Below, piece by piece: positions 47,802 to 58,697 of a DNA stretch of 64,000 bases. Position numbers and translations under genes: made by a program. The notes beneath the pieces were generated by a model that saw only the letters and a program-made list of their open reading frames with translations, did no database searches and had not been told where the DNA came from. Source of the DNA: Arachis hypogaea. Lineage: Eukaryota > Streptophyta > Magnoliopsida > Fabales > Fabaceae. Positions within the stretch are counted from its first letter, which is position 1. Each line of letters starts with the position of its first letter. The stretch is from contig NC_092040.1 in assembly GCF_003086295.3 (NCBI RefSeq), positions 59,623,559 through 59,687,558 of the forward strand. The letters run 5' to 3'.

Positions 47802-48950
47802 ATGGCACCTAAGGCCGGAGAATCCTCTAGAAAAGGAAAAGGGAATACAAAAGCTTCCACTTCTGAGTCATGGGAGATGGAAAGATTCATCTCCAAGAGC
47901 TATCAAGACCACTTCTATGATGTTGTGGCAAAGAAGAAGGTGATCCCTGAGGTCCCCTTCAAGCTCAAGAAGAATGAGTATCCAGAGATCCGACATGAGA
48001 TCCGAAGAAGAGGTTGGGAAGTCTTAACCAACCCCATGCAACAAGTCGGAATCTTAATGGTTCAAGAGTTCTATGCCAATGCATGGATCACTAGGAACCA
48101 TGATCAAAGTATGAACCCGAATCCAAAGAATTATCTCACAATGGTTCGGGGGAAATACTTAGATTTTAGTCTGGAAAATGTGAGGTTGGCGTTTCACTTG
48201 CCCATGATGCAAGGAGATGAACGCCCCTACACTAGAAGGGTCAAATTTAATCAAAGGTTGGACCAAGTCCTAATGGACATATGTGTGGAAGGAGCTCAAT
48301 GGAGAATAGACTCCAAAGGCAAGCCAGTTCAACTAAGAAGACTGGATCTCAAGCCTGTGGCTAGAGGATGGTTGGAGTTCATTCAACGCTCCATCATTCC
48401 TACTAGCAACCGATCTGAAGTTACTGTGGATCGGGCCATCATGATTCATAGCATCATGATTGGAGAGGAAGTAGAAGTTCATGAGGTCATCTCTAATGAA
48501 ATCTACAAAATAGCCGACAAGTCCTCCACCATGGCAAGGCTAGCTTTTCCTCACCTTATTTGCCATCTATGTTACTCAGCTGGAGTTATCATAGAGGGAG
48601 ACATCACCATTGAAGAGCATAAGCCCATCAACAAGAAGAGGATGAAGCAAGCAAGAGAGATCCCTCACGGTTCTCAAGAGATGCATGAGGAAGCTCATCA
48701 TCAAGAAATCCCTGAGATGCCTCAAGGGATGCACTTTCCTCCTAACAACTATTGGGAGCAACTCAACACCTCCTTAGAAGATTTGAGCCACAATGTGGAA
48801 CAATTAAGGGTGGAACATCATGAGCACTCCATCATTCTCCATGAAATAAGAGAAGATCAAAGAGCAATGAGGGAGGAGCAACAAAGGCAAGGAAGGGACA
48901 TAGAAGAGCTTAAGGACATTGTTGGTCCTTCAAGAAGAAGACGCCATTAA
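47802..48950 (+). CDS. ORF2 of element I, env-position 'putative plant transposon protein' family
   Basis: 382 residues from MAPKAGESSRKGKGNTKAST. I prefer this ATG to the one at 47661 because the upstream part covers the internal leader and the hairpin module. The core has VQEFYANAW, VRGKYLDFS, VRLAFHLP, DLKPVARGWLEFIQRSIIPT, RAIMIHSIMIGEEVEVHEVI and ARLAFPHLICHLCYSAGVI, fitting the plant family annotated as putative transposon protein (PF20167, from memory) seen at the env position of Athila-type elements. The C-terminal 100 residues form a likely coiled coil (DLSHNVEQLRVEHHEHSIIL, EDQRAMREEQQRQGRDIEEL) and end basic (SRRRRH). No signal peptide or membrane anchor in this version. The frame is intact, unlike ORF2 of C and B. 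Role unknown. It could bind nucleic acid or Gag. Confidence 0.8.
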   Translation: MAPKAGESSRKGKGNTKASTSESWEMERFISKSYQDHFYDVVAKKKVIPEVPFKLKKNEYPEIRHEIRRRGWEVLTNPMQQVGILMVQEFYANAWITRNHDQSMNPNPKNYLTMVRGKYLDFSLENVRLAFHLPMMQGDERPYTRRVKFNQRLDQVLMDICVEGAQWRIDSKGKPVQLRRLDLKPVARGWLEFIQRSIIPTSNRSEVTVDRAIMIHSIMIGEEVEVHEVISNEIYKIADKSSTMARLAFPHLICHLCYSAGVIIEGDITIEEHKPINKKRMKQAREIPHGSQEMHEEAHHQEIPEMPQGMHFPPNNYWEQLNTSLEDLSHNVEQLRVEHHEHSIILHEIREDQRAMREEQQRQGRDIEELKDIVGPSRRRRH

Positions 48951-50014
48951 GGTGGATTCATTCCTTGTTTTTATTTCTTTCTGTTTTTGGTTTTGAATAT
49001 TGTGTTTATCTATGTTTTGTGTCTTTATTTCATGATCATTAGTATGTAGTAACTATGTCTTAAAGCTATGAATAAATTCCATTAATCCTTCACCTCTCTT
49101 AAATGAAAAATGTTTTAATTCAAAAGAACAAGAAGTACATGAATTTCGAATTTATCCTTGAATTTAATTTAATTATATTGATGTCGTGACAATACTTTTT
49201 GTTTTCTGAATGAATGCTTGAACAGTGCATATTTTTGATCTTGTTGTTTATGAGTGTTAAAATTGTTGGCTCTTGAAAGAATGATGAACAAAGAGAAATG
49301 TTATTGATAATCTGAAAAATCATAAAATTGATTCTTGAAGCAAGAAAAAGCAGTGAAAAAAAAAAGAAAAGCTTGCGGAAAAAAAAATGGCGAAAAAAAT
49401 AGAAAGAAAAAGAAAAAGCAAGCAGAAAAAGCCAATAGCCCTTAAAACCAAAAGGCAAGGGTAAAAAGGATCTAAGGCTTTGAGCATCAATGGATAGGAG
49501 GGCCCAAGGAAATCAAATCCAGGCCTAAGCGGCTAAATCAAGCTGTCCCTAACCATGTGCTTGTGTCATGAAGGTCCAAGTGAAAAGCTTGAGACTAAGT
49601 GGTTAAAGTCATGATCCAAAGCAAAAAGAGTGTGCTTAAGAGCTCTGGACACCTCTAACTGGGGACTCTAGCAAAGCTGAGTCACAATCTGAAAAGGTTC
49701 ACCCAGTCATGTGTCTGTGGCATTTATGTATCCGGTGGTAATACTGGAAAACAAAGTGCTTAGGGCCACGGCCAAGACTCATAAGTAGCTGTGTTCAAGA
49801 ACCAACATACTTAACTAAGAAAGTCAATAACACTATCCGAAATTTTAAGTTCCTAGAGAAGCCAATCATTCTGAACTTCAAAGGAAAAAGTGAGATGCCA
49901 AAACTGTTCAGAAGCAAAAAGCTACAAGTCCCGCTCATCTAATTAGAATTAATATTCATTGTTATTTTGGAGGTTCTAGTATATTCTCTTCTTTTTATCC
50001 TATTTGATTTTCAG
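48951..50014 (+). other. 3' UTR of I, no gene
   Basis: Non-coding. It has a purine-rich run (49340-49435). Phrases such as tttgagcatcaa and atgtatccggtggtaatact match 38390-38640 in H, so the UTR is shared between families H and I. Confidence 0.7.
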
Positions 50015-50051
50015 TTGCTTGGGGACAAGCAACAATTTAAGTTTGGTGTTG
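50015..50051 (+). promoter_or_regulatory. Hairpin module before the 3' LTR of I
   Basis: ttgcttg-ggga-caagcaa (50015-50032) followed by tttaagtttggtgttg touching the LTR. Unlike B and J there is no polypurine tract at this edge. Confidence 0.75.
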
Positions 50052-51693
50052 TGATGAGCGGATAATTTATACGCTTTTTGGCATTGTTTTTAGGTAGTTT
50101 TTAGTAAGTTCAAGCTACTTTTAGGGAAGTTTTCATTAGTTTTTATGTTAAATTCACATTTCTGGACTTTACTATGAGTTTGTGTGTTTTTCTGTGATTT
50201 CAGGTAATTTCTGGCTGAAATTGAAGGACTTGAGCAAAACTCTGAAAAAGGCTGACAAAAGGACTGCTGATGCTGTTGGAATCTGACCTCCCTGCACTCG
50301 ATATGGATTTTCTGGAGCTACCGAATTCCAATTGGCGCGCTCTCAACGGCGTTGGAAAGTAGACATCCAGAGCTTTCCAGCAATATATAATAGTCTAGAT
50401 TTTATTCGGAAATTGACGACGTAACTTGGCGTTGAACGCCAAGTACATGCTGCTGTCTGGAGTTAAACGCCAAAAAAACGTCATGATCCGGAGTTGAACG
50501 CCCAAAACACGTTATAACTTGGAGTTCAACTCCGAGAAAAGCCTCAGCTCGTGGATAGATCAAGCTCAGCCCAAGCATACACCAAGTGGGCCCCGGAAGT
50601 GGATTTATGCATCAATTACTTACTCATGTAAACCCTAGTAGCTAGTCTAGTATAAATAGGATAAGTTACTATTGTATTAGACATCCTTTGACAGTTTAAT
50701 CTTTGACTGTTCTAGTCCTTGATCATTCGGTCTTTTGATCATGGAGTGGGCTGGCCATTCGGCCATGCCTGAACCTTTCACTTATGTATTTTCAACGGTG
50801 GAGTTTCTGCACACCATAGATTAAGGGTGTGGAGCTCTGCTGTACCTCGAATTTCAATACAATTATTATTACTTTCTATTCAATTCTCTTTTATTCTTAT
50901 TCCAATATATACGTTATACTTAACTTTGATGAATGTGATGATCCGTGACACCCATCATCATTCTCACCTATGAACGTACGTGACTGACAACCACTTCCGT
51001 TCTACTTTAGACCGGGTGCATATCTCTTAGATTCCCCAACAGAATCTTCGTGGTATAAGCTAGATAGATGGCGGCATTCATGAAAGTCTAAACCTTGTCT
51101 ATGGTATTCCGAGTAGGATTCTGGGATTGAATGACTGTGACGAGCTTCAAACTTCTGAAGGCTGGGCGTGATGACAAGCGCAAAAGAATCAAGGGATTCT
51201 ATTCCAACCTGATTGAGAATTGACAGATGATTAGCCGTGCTGTGACAGAGCATAGGAACGTTTTCACTGAGAGGATGGGATGTAGCCATTGACAACAGTG
51301 ATGCCCTACATACAGCTTGCCATGGAAAGGAGTAAGAAGGATTGGATGAATGTAATAAGAAAGTAGAGATACGAGAGGAGCACAGCATCTCCATACGCCT
51401 ATCTGAAATTTTCACTATTGATTTACATAAGTATTTCTATCCCTTTTATTTTCTATTTATTCCATTAATCAAATTTAAACCAATAATCTGCCTAACTGAG
51501 ATTCACAAGGTGACCATAGCTTGCTTCATACCAACAATCTCTGTGGGATCGACCCTTACTCACGTAAGGTATTACTTGGATGACCCAGTACACTTGCTGG
51601 TTAAGTTGAACGTAGTTGTGATCACATATGCCAAAGAGCCATTAAATAAATCTCATGCAAATACAAAGAGGGCAATCACAATTTCGTCCACCA
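50052..51693 (+). mobile_element. 3' LTR of I
   Basis: 1642 bp. It differs from the 5' LTR mainly by scattered substitutions and a small deletion near 51083 (5' copy reads gaggatccaaaaagtc, 3' copy gaaagtc). Hairpin units at 50425-50535. Confidence 0.93.
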
Positions 51694-52997
51694 GCATGCC
51701 TTCAGCCAGGTTTCGAACTTGGGACCTCACCCAAGTACAAGGAAAGCTTTGCGTTGCCCACAAGGAGGGCAGAGCAGCATTCCTTGGTGCATGGCACGCA
51801 CAATTTGGCACGGCCAGGAGCTTGGGCGCGCGCAGCTTGGACGCACGGGCAGGGAAACAAGGCACGCACCATGATACCATTGCCCCGCTCTCCACAAGAG
51901 CAGGGCAGCATCCTGATGCCCCTCCCACACTTGGCGCGTTAATTGGATCCCCATGCAAGGCTTCCTTGCTCTGCTCTCCACAAGAGCAGAGCAACCTCCT
52001 GGGAGCAAGATGGGCTGAATTTCACTCAAAAATCCAACTTAATTCATTTCTTCACCAAATCAAAAAGCCCACTCAAAATTCTTAGATCCAAAATAGAAAG
52101 TGTATAAATAGGTGTTAGTTAGAATTAGAAAAGGGGAGCTTACTTTCATTTTAATTTTCATCCTTAGTCAACTTGAGAGCTCATTTTTCCATTTTTCTGT
52201 TTTCTGCAATAGCTTGAGAATTGGAGGAGAGAATTCACTTCTTCTTCCTCTGATCTTTTTGTTTTCTTTACTGGTTTTTGTTTGAGTCTTGAGTGTGAAG
52301 AATTGAGGAACTTCTGTCTCAATCTCCATTTAAGATCTCTTTGATTTTCCTAATGCATAATTGAGTTAAATTCCATTTCCTTTACTGCGGCAATCTTTAA
52401 TTTCTCTTTACTTGCTTTGTGAACTTGGATCTAGGAAGGCAATTGAGATCTAGACTCTGCTATCTAGTCTCTGGAGTCCTGAGATCTGATTTTCTTTATG
52501 GTTCTTCTGTTGAACCATTGCTGCATTCAAATTTCCATTTCTGTTTGAGATCTAGCCAATTTCGATTCTTATATTTCTTTGATAATTGTTGCAATTTAAT
52601 TTCTCTTGCTTAAATTCTGAATTCCCAGTCCTTAAATCCCTTTTTCATTCGAGCAATTTATATTTCTTGCACTTTAAGTTACTGTAATTTATATTTCTTG
52701 CTCTTTAAGTTTCTGTCATTTAATTTCTTGTTCTTTAAGATTCAGCACCTCTACTTTCAGTTCTCTTTAATTTCTGCAAATCATCCCTTTCCCTTTACAT
52801 TTCCTGCTATTTACTTACTGTTGGATACAAAATCACTCAACCAATACTTGATTCGCTTGACTAAATCAACCACTAAACTAAAATTGCTCAATCCTTCAAT
52901 CCCTGTGGGATCGACCTCACTCCCGTGAGTTTTATTACTTGATGCGACCCGGTACACTTGCCGGTGAGTTTTGTGTTGGATCGTTTTCCACACATCA

Positions 52998-53926
52998 CCC
53001 CCCCTTGGCGTTTAATGTCCATCTCTGGAGTTAGACCCCAGCAGCAGTCCATTTCACACCTCTTTGGGCATCTCAAGTGGATTTTGCACCTCTTATTTCC
53101 ATTTCAAATTAAGTTAATATTTAAATGGAAAAGATCACCTTTGTCTAGGATCTTCTTCCTTCCACACGTTTTCAGAATCCTATTTTCTTTGTAAGTTATG
53201 AGTAACTAAACCTCCTAGTTAAGGTTAGGATCTTTTTATTTTTATGGATTAGAACTATTATTCTTCTATTTTAATTTATGTTTGATTCAATTCTAAGGAT
53301 TGTTTTCATTTTTAATCTAATGAACTAGGTGGAACGAGAATATGACCCTCTTCTACATGAGTTCTTGTGATTCTCAAGAGAGCTATCTCACTTGACTACA
53401 GCTTGAAAACATTCCTCTTAGGCGGCTAATTACACAAACCAATAGGGATAAGCAACATCTATTCAGCCGATTTGGGGTGATTAGGGCCTTCGTGGTATAA
53501 ACTAATTTTCTGAATTTTACCCTCTAATCTAAGTGACCACGAGAGTGGTAGTTGATGTAGGTTAGAGGAGGTTAAATCTCTAAGAGATTACGGTTTATAC
53601 ACTTATGGTTTGCCAAAGAATGAATCATTCATTGTTAAAATAGTTGGTAAGACGTTTTAAACCGGAAAAAATAAACATCTCCGAAACCTTAACTGTTTTC
53701 TCACATTGTTTTCACACCAATTTGTTTATTGTTTTCTTTATTTCCCTTGCTATTGTTTGTGTTTACAACTTACCAAACCCCCTTTCTATTTGCCTGACTA
53801 AGTCCAACCTGACAACGATTGCTTGCTTAGTCCGACAATCCTCGTGAGATCGACCCTCACTCACCTGAAGTATTACTCGGATGACCCGGTGCACTTGCCG
53901 GTGTTACTTGGATGACCCAGCTAACA
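52998..53926 (+). mobile_element. Truncated H-like LTR fragment
   Basis: Starts at GGCGTTTAATGTCC and ggagttagaccccagcagca, equivalent to about position 360 of the H LTR, and follows it (ctcctagttaaggttagg, tacatgagttcttgtga, U5 cassette at 53840-53905). The first part of the LTR is lost at the X2 border. Confidence 0.65.
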
Positions 53927-54075
53927 TATATGATTTCTCTAGCATGTCAGGCTCATATGTATTAATTATTAAAGAGTCTAGAAGGGTATAGAGTTACTAA
54001 GAAGTAACACCTGACAACTGATAGTATCTTGACCTGCCAGAAATTCGGTCGTTACAACTTGGCATCAGAGTAGTT
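53927..54075 (+). mobile_element. End of a chromovirus-like LTR with tRNA-Met-type primer site
   Basis: gaaattcggtcgttaca followed by acTTGGCATCAGAGT, one change from the usual TGGTATCAGAG tRNA-Met complement. It may be the far end of the LTR seen at 29887-32410 (inference). Confidence 0.4.
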
Positions 54076-54570
54076 CGTTCCAAATAGAACCTGGGTGTTC
54101 ATACCCCGGGTCGAGCTGCGTGACCTGGGCTGATTGAAGACAAGAGCAACCGACTTCTTCAAGTGGGGTCGCCCCCGACCTCTCCTTAAAAGAGTTCGGC
54201 CAAATCGCCACAGAGGCCCAAGCAGGCCCAAAATGAAGGAACACAGCCCATTCTGAAGGCGACAAAGCCTAGAAAGATAAGGTGGTTCCCCTAAAAAGAT
54301 AAGATAAGATAACTAACTTATCTCAAAGGACATTCCACACTATTATAAATACACTGGAGCACCCAAGTATAACTCATACTCTGATTCTAGTAAAAACTTG
54401 CCTAAAGCACGTGCTAACTTAAGCATCGGAGTCTCTTGCATGTACCACTACCCTCCGGTGATCAAGGATCAGCAGCTCCATGAGGTTCAACAAGTTGGAC
54501 ACGACAGCTCCAGCCACAATAGCTGATATCATCTGAGATCGACCTTTAGTTTCAGGTAAACCTCAAAACA
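54076..54570 (+). mobile_element. 5' LTR of element L
   Basis: About 0.5 kb. The left edge is uncertain and it ends aacctcaaaaca. It contains gataagataagataacta, TATA box attataaatacactgg (54351), and a likely transcribed region with cggagtctcttgcatgtacc. Short LTRs of this look are common beside Ty3-type gag genes in my memory of Arachis. Confidence 0.6.
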
Positions 54571-54571
54571 T

Positions 54572-54589
54572 TGGCACCGTTGCCGGGGA
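54572..54589 (+). other. Primer-binding site of L, tRNA-Asp type
   Basis: TGGCACCGTTGCCGGGGA, one mismatch to the tRNA-Asp complement. Confidence 0.75.
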
Positions 54590-54611
54590 ACCTGGAAGTC
54601 ATTCCATCATC

Positions 54612-56102
54612 ATGGCGGATAACCTTGACAATGACCACATTTCTGACTTGGAAAATAGGACGCCGCATAAGAATGCGGATATCACACCAAAAGATACCCC
54701 TTAACCAAACGGAGATAAACATTCTCCAAATACAGAAATCTTAGATGCCCTCTGAGAACATCAGGATCGTCTCAAGCAGCTCGAACAAGAGGCTGAACAC
54801 CAGTGCGAAGCCAAAAGAGACCTATGGAGGGAAACAAGACGACATCGAGAGCTAGAGGACAAGATCCTAAAGCTCGAGGCCGACCTTAAAACCAAAACCA
54901 TTTGATCCAGTCATGAAGATAGCTCCCACAAAGATCAAGACCCATTCACCAAAGAGATCATGAAAACTAAAGTCCCAGAGGACTTTAAAGCTCCTGACAT
55001 GACCCCATACGATGGCACATCAAATTCAAGCCATCATCTCAGCAATTTCAAAAGTAGGATGTATCTCACGGATGCCTCAGATGCAATCCCTTGTAAAGCT
55101 TTCTTGACCACTTTAACTAAGACAACAACAAAATGGTTCGACAGCTTACTATCAAGGTCAATAACAAGCTTCGATGACCTCGCCAAGAAATTCTTGGCCA
55201 GATTTTCCATCCAAAAAGACAAAGCCAAACACGCCCCGAGTCTATTAGGGATCAAGCAAGGAGAATGGGAAAGCCTCCGTAACTACATAGAAAGATTCAA
55301 CAAGGCATGTCTGGACATACAAAGTCTGCCAACAGAAGCAGCCATCATGGGTCTCATCAATGGACTGCGAGAGGGACCCTTTAGCCACTCCATATCAAAA
55401 AAGTATCCATCATCTCTGAATGAAGTACAAGAACGGGCAGAGAAGTATATTAACATGGAGGAGAACTCTCAACTAGGAGAAACCTCTAAATTCGGATTCT
55501 CCTACCCCCTCGAAATAAGGATAAAGAGTCCAGGAAAAAAGAAGACCAGCCCACTGAAAAACTTAGAAAATACCACAACTACACTCCACTCAGAGTATCC
55601 CTTGTGGATGTATACAGAGAGATATGCAACACAGAAAAGATCCCGCTACCTCGCCTGATAAAACGCAAAGTAGGAGAAGGAAGCCGGACAAAGTATTGTG
55701 AATACCACCGAATCTATGGACATTCTACAAACGAGTGCTTTGACCTAAAGAATGTCATAGAGAAGTTGGCACGAGAAGGGCGACTAGATCGGTACTTAGC
55801 CAATAAAGCGGATAAACCAAAGAAAAGAATAAGAGATGAAGAGATTGGGCGAGCTGAGCATCCCCATCACACCCCCGAGAGGCACGTTCACATGATCAAT
55901 GGAGGACTCGCAGGAGGAGGGATCTCTAAATCATCACCCAAAAGACACCTTAAAGAGGTGTACCATGTCGGAGGAGGAGACAGGTCGGACGACCTCCTCA
56001 ATATCACCTTCACTCAAGAAGACGCTGCGGGCATCATCTCGGGGCATAATGATCCCATGGTTGTTACCATCATACTGGCCAATGCTAATCTCCACCGAAC
56101 AC
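54612..56102 (+). pseudogene. gag pseudogene of element L with zinc knuckle
   Basis: ATG at 54612 (MADNLDNDHISDLENRTP) with three in-frame stops before 54910, then an open Gag core from 54960: KVPEDFKAPDMTPYDGTSN, KWFDSLLSRSITSFDDLAKK, SLRNYIERFNKACLDIQSLP, INGLREGPFSHSI, EVQERAEKYINMEE. A frameshift near 55550-55600 leads to a second open part with a CX2HX4HX4C-like knuckle (CEYHRIYGHSTNEC, about 55697-55738) and FTQEDAAGIISGHNDPMVVT, the lead-in to the protease. The sequence is cut at 56102 by an E-like LTR, so protease and pol are absent. It is a Tat/Ogre-like Ty3 Gag as far as I can judge. It is dead. Confidence 0.8.
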
Positions 56103-56734
56103 TGATGCATGAAAACTTGTCTCTCAACAAATTTCCCTTTGGCAAGTATACCGAATTATCGTCAAGTAAAATTCACAATAGAGTGAGGTCGAATCACACA
56201 AGGATTGATTGGTCAAGCAACTTTAGTTAGAAGAATATACTAGTTGAGCTAAACAGAATTTAGATTGGAAACTTGCAAAAATTTAAATGACTGGAAAGTA
56301 AATAACAGAAATTAAAGTGCAGAATCTTAAATGGGGATTTGGGGTAATGAGCATGAAAATAAATGGCAGAAAGTAAAGAGACTGGGTAAGATCAGAAATA
56401 GGGAAATCATTGGGTTCAGGAGATGTTGCATTCTCCGGATCAAGTTCATTCTCATCTCTTCCTCAATCAATGCATTCATTGATCTCCTTGGCAATCTTAA
56501 GTGATTGGATCCCAATTCCTTGGCAATCCAATCTCTCTAAGCTTGAACAATTGCCCAATTCCTTGATTTAATTACTCATGGAAAAAGATGAAGTGTGGTT
56601 ACTGATTATACCACATGTATTTCCAAATCAAAGTATTGGGATGATTACATGTCACTATATCCGCTCAAACCCCAATTTGGTCCAACATGAGAAAGCATTT
56701 CTAGCATGATCTCCTCACCCCTTTTCCAAGGCTC
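56103..56734 (-). mobile_element. E-related LTR fragment (a)
   Basis: Starts tgatgcatgaaaac right at the broken gag of L and carries a diverged U5 cassette (about 56145-56215). It is cut at 56735 by LTR (b). Confidence 0.6.
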
Positions 56735-58697
56735 TGATACGTAAAAATTTGATTTCACGTATTTACCGGCAAGTATACCGGGTCGTATCAAGTAGTAAAA
56801 CTCACTTAGAGTGAGGTCGATCTCACGAGGATTAATGGATTAAGCAAGCAATAGTTAATTAATTGTTCTAGTTAGACGATTCATGTTTGAGTGATAAGCA
56901 ACAAGAAATGTAAATAACTTGAAATTAAATAAAAGCAATAAAGTGCAAGGAAAGTAAATGACAAGAAATTAAGTGCTAAAAATTAAAGTGCAAGGAATAG
57001 AAAGTACAAGAAAGTAAAGTGCAAGAAATTAAATGACTAGAAAGTAAAACCAAGTGAAGTATTTCTACAAACACTTGGAAGGCATAAATGTGCCAAAGTA
57101 AAGAAAGCCATAAATGTGCATAAGTAAATGACAAGAATTTAAAGAGAACAATTAAATGACAAGAATTAAAGACAAGAAGTAAATAACAAGAATTAAGAAT
57201 AAAATTAACATTGGGATCAAGAGATATTGCATTCTCAAGATCAACAATTCTCATCTCCACTTCAATCATGCAATCATTGATCTCTTGGCAAATCATAAGT
57301 AATCAAACCCCAATCTCTTGGTGATTTGATTTCTCTTAACTTGATCAATTGCCAATCTCTTGATCTAGTTGCTCACGAGAAGAGATGAAGAATGGTCTCT
57401 AATTTAGAGCCACACAACCCTCAAGATTTCAATTCAAAGTGATTACATCTCACATATCAAGCTAAGAATTATCAATCAAGAGAGTTGTGAGAGAAGAGCC
57501 TCAAACTAAATTCTATGACTCCTTTCTCAAGTTCATCATAGAATTTAAATAGATCTAATCCCTCTCTCGATAGTAATTAGATCTTTGAAGCACAAAGACT
57601 CTCTCTAAAGAAACAATGAAAGAAGAATTGAAGATGAAGAATGAAAATAAATCAACCCATTAAATTGCAATAGAGCTCTCTCTCCCAAATGTTGAAAATT
57701 AGAAACTCATCATAACAAAAATATTTACAAAAGTGTGAATGAAAGAAAATGGAAGAAGAGAAGAGAATGAGGGTGAAAGGGGAGTGGAGTCACCTCCACC
57801 CCTCCATGGTGTCCCTCAAATGATGAATCTAAGGCCCTATTTATAAGCTACCTAAATTACAAATTCAAATGAAATTACAATCAAATGCAAATTTCCTAAT
57901 TACTTCTAGATGATTCTTGTGGCCTTGATTGATTGTTACTTGTGGCTTGACTTGGGCTTGTGAACTTTTAACTCCCTTCATAGAAGCTTGAAACATTGAA
58001 GAATAAATGAAGGGATTGGAGTATTTGGAAGTGGCCCAATGTGGAGTGTCATTGAAGTGGCATTTTGGGCTTTTGAAGGTTTGGAAAAACCTTACACGCT
58101 GAAGTATTGGTCTGTTTGGGTCTCCAAATTGAATGTCCACTATAGACTATTATATATCTTTAGAAAGCCCTAGATCTCAGCTTTCCAACGCCGCTGGAAG
58201 CATGTCAATTGGACTTCTCTAGCCCAAGTTATGATCTTTTGAAGGTGAAGAGGTCAGTCTGGCGAACTGCAGGGACTTGTTTTACGCTGAAATTGTGAAG
58301 CTAAACGAATCGCAATTTGTCCCCTCAAATCAGTGTCACCTATAAAGTGTTATATATGGTTGGAAAGCTCTAGAAGTCTACTTTCTAATGACACTGAGAT
58401 CACTTCATTTGGAGCTTTGTAGCGCGAGTTATTCTTGTTGGAGTGTGAAGAGGTCAGGGTTGCAAATCCTCTTTGCTTCTCTTTGAGTTTGTTTCCAACT
58501 TTTTGCCACCTTGGGAGTGTGCTTCCTCTATTAGTGCTTTTATTGCTTCATTTTCCATAATTTCCTACAAAATTTATTAACTCAAGCAATCAAAGCAATA
58601 TTCAATTTAATCACCAAAACACTCCCATAATTAAGCATTATGAATTGATTTTTATATGAAAAAGCATAGAAAAACATAACATGATGCGTAGTCATCA
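56735..58697 (-). mobile_element. E-related LTR (b), likely the 3' LTR of element M
   Basis: tgatacgtaaaa to gtagtcatca, 1963 bp, similar to solo LTR E in ends, U5 cassette (56768-56840) and the phrase gatgattcttgtggccttga. It is followed by internal sequence with the hairpin module, so it is an LTR of an element rather than a solo LTR. Confidence 0.7.

Larger units (their letters stand above)
41334..51693 (+). mobile_element. Element I, young non-autonomous LTR retrotransposon with gag-protease and ORF2
   Basis: 10,360 bp with LTRs of 1650 and 1642 bp differing at only a few percent of sites, and a perfect 5-bp duplication gcatg (41329-41333 and 51694-51698). Order: LTR, tRNA-Asp primer site, AT-rich leader, gag-protease, palindromic spacer with hairpin array, internal TATA and leader, ORF2, 3' UTR with hairpin module, LTR. 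RT, RNase H and integrase are wholly absent between protease and ORF2. Comparison with the named peanut families FIDEL and Feral would be informative. Confidence 0.93.
40561..52997 (+). mobile_element. Solo LTR X2, split by element I
   Basis: Pieces 40561-41333 and 51699-52997 (about 2.07 kb) align throughout with X1: start tgatg, phrase gcactttcttgca, cattgaaggagg with GGGCAG palindromes, T-rich middle, U5 cassette (52905-52970) and end ttccacacatca. Flanks aaacc and ccccc do not match, so no target duplication remains. The right flank is an H-like LTR fragment, suggesting later rearrangement. Confidence 0.8.

Noticed and set aside
51342..52085. 247-codon ORF spanning the 3' LTR of I and X2
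   Set aside because: Crosses an LTR boundary and target duplication; the first 100 codons repeat in the 5' LTR (42632-43054). Chance frame.
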